From NCBI GenBank assembly GCA_905234305.1, contig CAJOHT010000101.1:1-8042 (forward strand): a stretch of 8,042 nucleotides of DNA, given 5' to 3'. Position numbers and translations under genes: made by a program. This document shows positions 4,455 through 8,042 of the stretch, in pieces (within the stretch, counting starts at the first letter, position 1; each line of letters opens with the position of its first letter). Source of the stretch: an uncultured Ruminococcus sp. (lineage in GTDB: Bacteria > Bacillota > Clostridia > Oscillospirales > Acutalibacteraceae). Under the pieces are notes generated by a model. It made no database searches, was not told the origin of the DNA, and was given only the letters and a program-made list of their open reading frames with translations.

Positions 4455-7028
4455 TTAATCCTCAAAATCCACAGAAACAGGTTCGCCGAAGAATTTAACC
4501 TCGGAGAAAGCTCTGTAAGCTGATACGGAGTAAGACATAATATTTAGCTTTTCCATAACTGTTTTATCGGTTTTATTGGTATCGGAAGAAGCATCGGTCT
4601 GAGGCTCGGTTGTACTTTCCGAAACACCTTCGGAAGTTGTTTTCTTTACATCGCCGCTCGAGGCTTCCAAAACACTCTCTGTTACAGTTTCATCAGGTTG
4701 TTCGGTAGCGATAGTTTCAAGCTCGGTTTTCTTATAAATATCATTATCGAAACAGAATTTTTCGGGAGTATCGGAAATAAGACGCGTACCCGTTTCATCC
4801 TCGCGGTACACCCTGTAAGCAACTCCGTCCGCCGAGGAGTTCCAGTTAAGGATATTATATCCCTCACACTTTTCAATCGAAAGCTTGTCTATCTGAAGCT
4901 TGTCATAGACCTTAGTATATTTACTGTCCTCCGCTCCTTTAAAGCGATAGAAAATATCCTTGCCGTCCGTTCTGTAGTTAGAGTAGATCCTTGCGGCTAC
5001 GTTAGCGTTTGTAACGCTTACAGCAGCTGTTTTAACATCTGTATCGAGGTAATTCTCGGCTACAGTCAAGGTTTTCTCCTTATCCTTCGATAAATCGTTA
5101 GCGCCGTTATAATAAATACATTCATTATTCGGGGAAACGATACTGTTATTATAAAGCTCGGTATTATCGGAACCGTAATTTATACGAACACCGTAGGAAG
5201 CAGTTTTGTCAATGTTGTTTTCAATCAACTCGGTTTTATCGGACTCTCTTACCAAAGCGCCGTATTCGCCGCTGTCCGATATAGAGTTTTTCTGAACTTT
5301 AGTAGATTTCGCCTTCTGCAGTTTTACGCCTGTTTTTTTAGTTGAGGTAATAGTATTATCCTCAATTGTTGAATTATTGCTGTTCGAATAAACATAAACA
5401 CCCGCGTTAACGCACTTGTTTACGGTATTGTTCGTAACTGAAGTATTCTCACAGGTTCTGACGGATATACCCATATCCTGAGTTGAATCGATTTTATTAT
5501 GTTCTATAACGGAGTTGGAGGATTTATAGGCATAAATTCCCGACATTTTAAAATTATTTATTGTATTAGCCGATACTGTCACCGAATCGTTCGGCACTCC
5601 CGCCGCTGTAGTAGTAAGATAAATGCCGCGTCCGTTAGTTACAAGCCCGTTATTAACCGTATTTAAACTGACCTCGGTATTCTTCGCGCCCTTAACCTCG
5701 ATACCGTTAGAGCTTTCGGAAACAGAGTTCTCAGCATTTACTACATTATTTTTTACTAAAGAGTCGACCGTGTTATTCATCTGAATTCCGACGGCAACGT
5801 TATTTTTTATTGTATTAGGCTTAGCGGTACCGCTCGCGTTAACGCCGACATTTACGCCGTAAACATTATATATTCCTTCTTTAATGCCTGTTTTTTTATC
5901 ATTAGCGGAATATTTTTCGCCCATAACCCTTATGCCGCAGGCTCGTACGTAGGTATTATCCTCTTCTCTTAAAGAAATATCATTATCATAAATATAAATT
6001 TTAGAGTCCTTGACCACGTCTTCGGCTTGTTCACAGGTTAAGTTATTGTTATTATAAAAATTATAACCCGAGCCTGTTGTCATATTTCTTATATCGACTC
6101 CAAGCCCTACATCCTCCATTTTGTTGCTGTAAATTTTGGAATTAGTCCAGTATACGCCGTAAACGGTTATACCGCCGATATTTTTAAACGTATTATGATG
6201 CACCTTAATATTATCGAAGGTATTCCCCAAAACGGCATGATGGCTTCCTATAGCACGATATTTATTCTCAAAGGTAGAATAACTCAGAGTAATATTCTTA
6301 CAGGGAGTATTATCAAAATACCTAAACTCAGGCATCGCCTCGGAAGTATTGACGTCAAGCTGGATAGCCTCGCGTCCGCCGTCATTCTTGAAGATATTAA
6401 CACCCTTGTCATTACTGAAATCGCATTTTGTAATCTTAGCGCTATCGACTCCGCCAAGCTCAATATCGTGGCAATTATAATTATTCCTGAATTTGCAGTT
6501 TTTAATGGTAATGTTTTTAGCGTGAGCAAAACGAAGTGTAGAATGCTGTATTCTCCAGTTAGAAGTACCCGCCTGAGAATACGGTACAGCGGCATCCCAC
6601 GAACCGCCGTCAATCGTAATATTGCGCGCGCCGTTATATCCGTTTACGGCGGACGCTTTTCCGTTATATCCGTTTCTTAAAAGATTACCGTAATACTTAA
6701 AATAACAGCCTTTAGCCTTAAGGGTAGTATTGCTGTATATTTTTATAGTTCTGTCAAGGCTGTAGTTCCCCTTAGAAACCGTAACGGTAGCTTTTTTATT
6801 ATCCTTAGCTTTTTTACGCGCGGTATCAAGCGCCGCGTTCAGCGCCTTACAAAAGTTTTTTCCGTACTTTTTAGCTTTAAATTTTTTACTATATTTTCCG
6901 CATACAACCTTAACCCAGCCTTTGGAATTAGTAAAACTTACCGCGTGAGAGACCGAAATCGTACAAATGCTTACGGCGATCAATACGGTCAACATCACCG
7001 CCGTACTTCTTAAAACTAATCTTTTCAT
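4455..7028 (-). CDS. Secreted right-handed parallel beta-helix protein with split FN3-like C-terminal domain
   Basis: This is an extracellular pectin-lyase-fold protein, 857 residues from the chosen start. A signal peptide (MKRLVLRS, hydrophobic core, cleavage after SHA) precedes an N-terminal cap region with SKGNYSLDRTIKIYSNTTLKAKG. Beta-helix rungs of about 22-23 residues run from roughly 135 to 640, with the asparagine ladder visible in repeats such as NITIKNCKFRNN, NSVIEHNKID and NSTIEDNTIT. A GGREAIQLDV motif near 217-226 is of the kind found in polysaccharide-active beta-helix proteins, but no catalytic set is certain. Residues 711-857 form an FN3-like domain interrupted by a Thr/Ser/Glu-rich insert (about 764-825). 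There is no dockerin or sortase motif. I place the start at 7028-7026 because AAAGGAAG sits a few bases upstream; an in-frame ATG at 7052 has no ribosome binding site. It lies 25 bases behind the broken pgeF gene and presumably shares its promoter. A polysaccharide lyase or binding role is inference. Confidence 0.88.
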   Translation of the reverse strand: MKRLVLRSTAVMLTVLIAVSICTISVSHAVSFTNSKGWVKVVCGKYSKKFKAKKYGKNFCKALNAALDTARKKAKDNKKATVTVSKGNYSLDRTIKIYSNTTLKAKGCYFKYYGNLLRNGYNGKASAVNGYNGARNITIDGGSWDAAVPYSQAGTSNWRIQHSTLRFAHAKNITIKNCKFRNNYNCHDIELGGVDSAKITKCDFSNDKGVNIFKNDGGREAIQLDVNTSEAMPEFRYFDNTPCKNITLSYSTFENKYRAIGSHHAVLGNTFDNIKVHHNTFKNIGGITVYGVYWTNSKIYSNKMEDVGLGVDIRNMTTGSGYNFYNNNNLTCEQAEDVVKDSKIYIYDNDISLREEDNTYVRACGIRVMGEKYSANDKKTGIKEGIYNVYGVNVGVNASGTAKPNTIKNNVAVGIQMNNTVDSLVKNNVVNAENSVSESSNGIEVKGAKNTEVSLNTVNNGLVTNGRGIYLTTTAAGVPNDSVTVSANTINNFKMSGIYAYKSSNSVIEHNKIDSTQDMGISVRTCENTSVTNNTVNKCVNAGVYVYSNSNNSTIEDNTITSTKKTGVKLQKAKSTKVQKNSISDSGEYGALVRESDKTELIENNIDKTASYGVRINYGSDNTELYNNSIVSPNNECIYYNGANDLSKDKEKTLTVAENYLDTDVKTAAVSVTNANVAARIYSNYRTDGKDIFYRFKGAEDSKYTKVYDKLQIDKLSIEKCEGYNILNWNSSADGVAYRVYREDETGTRLISDTPEKFCFDNDIYKKTELETIATEQPDETVTESVLEASSGDVKKTTSEGVSESTTEPQTDASSDTNKTDKTVMEKLNIMSYSVSAYRAFSEVKFFGEPVSVDFED

Positions 7029-7053
7029 TTTTCTTCCTTTATTTATATACATT

Positions 7054-7840
7054 TTATTTTATACACATAAAAGCGCACATAGTTCCGCGCTCGCCGCCTG
7101 TAGCTCTGTGCGACCATAACAGCTCGCTGTTGCATTTAGTACACACATCGCTTACCGTTATGTTTTCGGGAAGGATTCCCGAGCTAAGTAGAATCTGCCT
7201 GTTAGTTTCAAGCAAATCAATCATATATTTATTATTCTTTTCAGGAAATATAAATCTATCGGTATCAAGTTCGTTGAGCTTATAAAACTCATCGGCGCAG
7301 GCTGTATCAACCTCATAACAGCATTTTGAGATAGCGGGACCGATTGCGCATTTTATATACGCGGGATCGCTACCGAATTCGGACTGCATTTTTTTAATTA
7401 CCTTTTCCCCTATTTTTCTGAGCCAAGCCGACAGCCTTGTATTTTGTATCGACAAAAAACAGCGGAGTACAATCAGCGTAATAAGTAACAAGAGTAACAT
7501 CAGGCTCATTGGTAATCAGCGCGTCAACACTCTGAATATCTCGCGGTTTTGTAATACCGACGCCGATATCGGCGCTCTTAACAACTCTAACGAAGGTATT
7601 ATGGTCCTGAGCCGAAGCGACTAACGTATTAAAGTCAAGCCCTATACTATCGCATATTCGGCGGTAGTTTTCCATAACATCTTCTTTATTATCACCGCGG
7701 TTAAACGCTAAATTCATTGTGGAAAATATTCCCTTGCTGACTCCTCCAAGCCTTGTTGAAAAGCCGTGTTTAATAAATTTTATTTCCGATAAAGAATTAT
7801 ATGTTAAATAAGGAACAGAATCCTTATTATTAAGTTTCAT
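7054..7840 (-). pseudogene. pgeF: pgeF (YfiH/laccase-domain) gene with a frameshifting internal deletion
   Basis: PgeF/YfiH proteins are cytoplasmic metal-dependent enzymes reported as peptidoglycan editing factor or purine nucleosidase/phosphorylase. Two frames together make the protein. Frame one (7840-7394) starts MKLNNKDSVPYLTYN and carries HGFSTRLGGVSKG, the first metal-binding His (H80 in SAQDH) and the Cys (C123 in YADCTPLFF). It then reads AVGLA followed by a wrong tail to a stop at 7394. Frame two picks up at about 7416 with KIGEKVIKKM and continues CAIGPAISKCCYEVD to WSHRATGGERGTM, ending at 7054. Relatives have HAGWRGT between GLA and KIGEK. Here only four bases separate those points, so about 23 bases are missing, including the third metal-ligand His. 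The joined length would be about 270 residues, normal for the family. The start has a weak AAGG and a good promoter upstream. A sequencing or assembly error is less likely than for a single-base change. Confidence 0.85.
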
Positions 7841-7877
7841 AACCTTACTATAAAAATTCAAAATTATCACCAAATAC

Positions 7878-7906
7878 ATTATATTACAAAACTGTAAAAC
7901 TTGCAA
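7878..7906 (-). promoter_or_regulatory. Promoter of the pgeF and beta-helix unit
   Basis: On the minus strand TTGCAA (7906-7901) and TATAAT (7883-7878) are 17 bases apart. Transcription would start near 7871, 31 bases before the pgeF ATG. The -35 hexamer is self-complementary and is used again on the other strand. Confidence 0.75.
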
Positions 7907-7929
7907 GATAAAAAAAACTATGTTAAAAT
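7901..7929 (+). promoter_or_regulatory. Promoter of the small Cys-containing gene, sharing the -35 box
   Basis: The palindromic TTGCAA (7901-7906) reads as a -35 box on the plus strand as well, with TAAAAT (7924-7929) exactly 17 bases downstream. Initiation near 7936 would leave a leader of about 40 bases containing the AAAGAGGT ribosome binding site at 7963-7970. Confidence 0.6.
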
Positions 7930-7976
7930 AATATTCACAAACATTGATGTAAAACTGACAGCAAAGAGGTATAATA

Positions 7977-8042
7977 ATGAGCAAAAAAATATTCGGCAAT
8001 AATATTGAACCTAACTGCTTTTACTGCGATAATTTTAATACA
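7977..8042 (+). CDS. Small conserved Cys-containing protein, N-terminal fragment
   Basis: Only the first 22 codons are inside the window: MSKKIFGNNIEPNCFYC and onward. A well-placed AAAGAGGT ribosome binding site ends six bases before the ATG. The CFYC pair (a CxxC motif at 14-17) suggests a small zinc-binding or redox-type fold. It recalls short uncharacterised Ruminococcaceae proteins of the type IFGxxIxPxCxYC, from memory and not verified. It is transcribed divergently from pgeF. No function is assigned. Confidence 0.75.
   Translation, partial: MSKKIFGNNIEPNCFYCDNFNT

Noticed and set aside
4682..6680. Several open frames on both strands inside the beta-helix gene, including 4698-5093 and 6195-6680 plus and 6284-6613 minus
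   Set aside because: The beta-helix frame has a signal peptide, regular rungs and a ribosome binding site; the others are composition-driven shadows.
7029..7052. Beta-helix gene start at the ATG 7052-7050
   Set aside because: No ribosome binding site precedes it, while AAAGGAAG lies just before the ATG at 7028, and the extra residues would precede a normal signal peptide.
7417..7509. Independent start of the pgeF C-terminal frame at 7509
   Set aside because: The first 30 or so residues are an out-of-frame reading of the conserved N-terminal half; only from about 7416 does the frame match the family.
7970..7975. TATAAT just before the ATG at 7977 as a promoter
   Set aside because: It lies between a good ribosome binding site and the start codon, so it is only the AT-rich spacer.
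1..8042. CRISPR arrays, tRNA or rRNA genes, insertion sequences, phage or defence genes
   Set aside because: No regularly spaced repeats, structural RNA signatures, transposase-like frames or terminal inverted repeats were seen.

Overview
The window looks like a chromosomal segment of a low-GC, spore-forming gut Firmicute close to Ruminococcus (Oscillospiraceae). The reasons are a secreted protein ending in a type I dockerin of the ruminococcal style, a spoVM-like gene, strong AGGAGG-type ribosome binding sites and AT-rich promoters with TTG-17-TATAAT spacing. The genus is inference; no rRNA is present.

Layout. (1) Positions 1-1431, minus strand: a metal (probably zinc) ABC importer, ATPase then permease. 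The permease runs off the left edge. A near-consensus promoter drives both, and a perfect 21-bp Fur/Zur-type palindrome sits directly over the expected transcription start. (2) Positions 1441-2949, minus strand: a secreted CBM9/DOMON-like protein with a heptad-repeat linker and a C-terminal dockerin, with its own promoter and terminator. Its signal peptide is separated from the body by a one-base frameshift near 2799. (3) Positions 2956-3260, minus strand: a two-gene micro-operon of a 47-aa membrane hairpin protein and a 32-aa SpoVM-like protein, closed by a terminator. (4) Positions 3381-4432, plus strand: an RluA-family pseudouridine synthase whose promoter places the transcription start on the ATG itself, so the mRNA may be leaderless. 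A strong hairpin terminator follows, shared with the convergent gene. (5) Positions 4455-7906, minus strand: a pgeF (YfiH/laccase-domain) gene broken by a short frameshifting deletion that removes its His-Ala-Gly-Trp-Arg-Gly motif. It is followed in the same transcription unit by a large secreted parallel beta-helix protein with a C-terminal FN3-like domain. (6) From 7901, plus strand: the start of a small Cys-containing conserved protein, fired from a promoter that appears to share one palindromic -35 hexamer with the pgeF promoter.

How the parts work together: regions 2 and 5 point to an extracellular polysaccharide-binding lifestyle, region 1 to metal scavenging under repressor control, and region 3 to sporulation. 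Apart from these themes the genes are a mosaic of short independent transcription units. No mobile element, tRNA, rRNA or CRISPR array was seen, and no undescribed multi-gene system is evident. The most unusual signals are the compact promoter architecture, the small-protein pair and the two broken frames.
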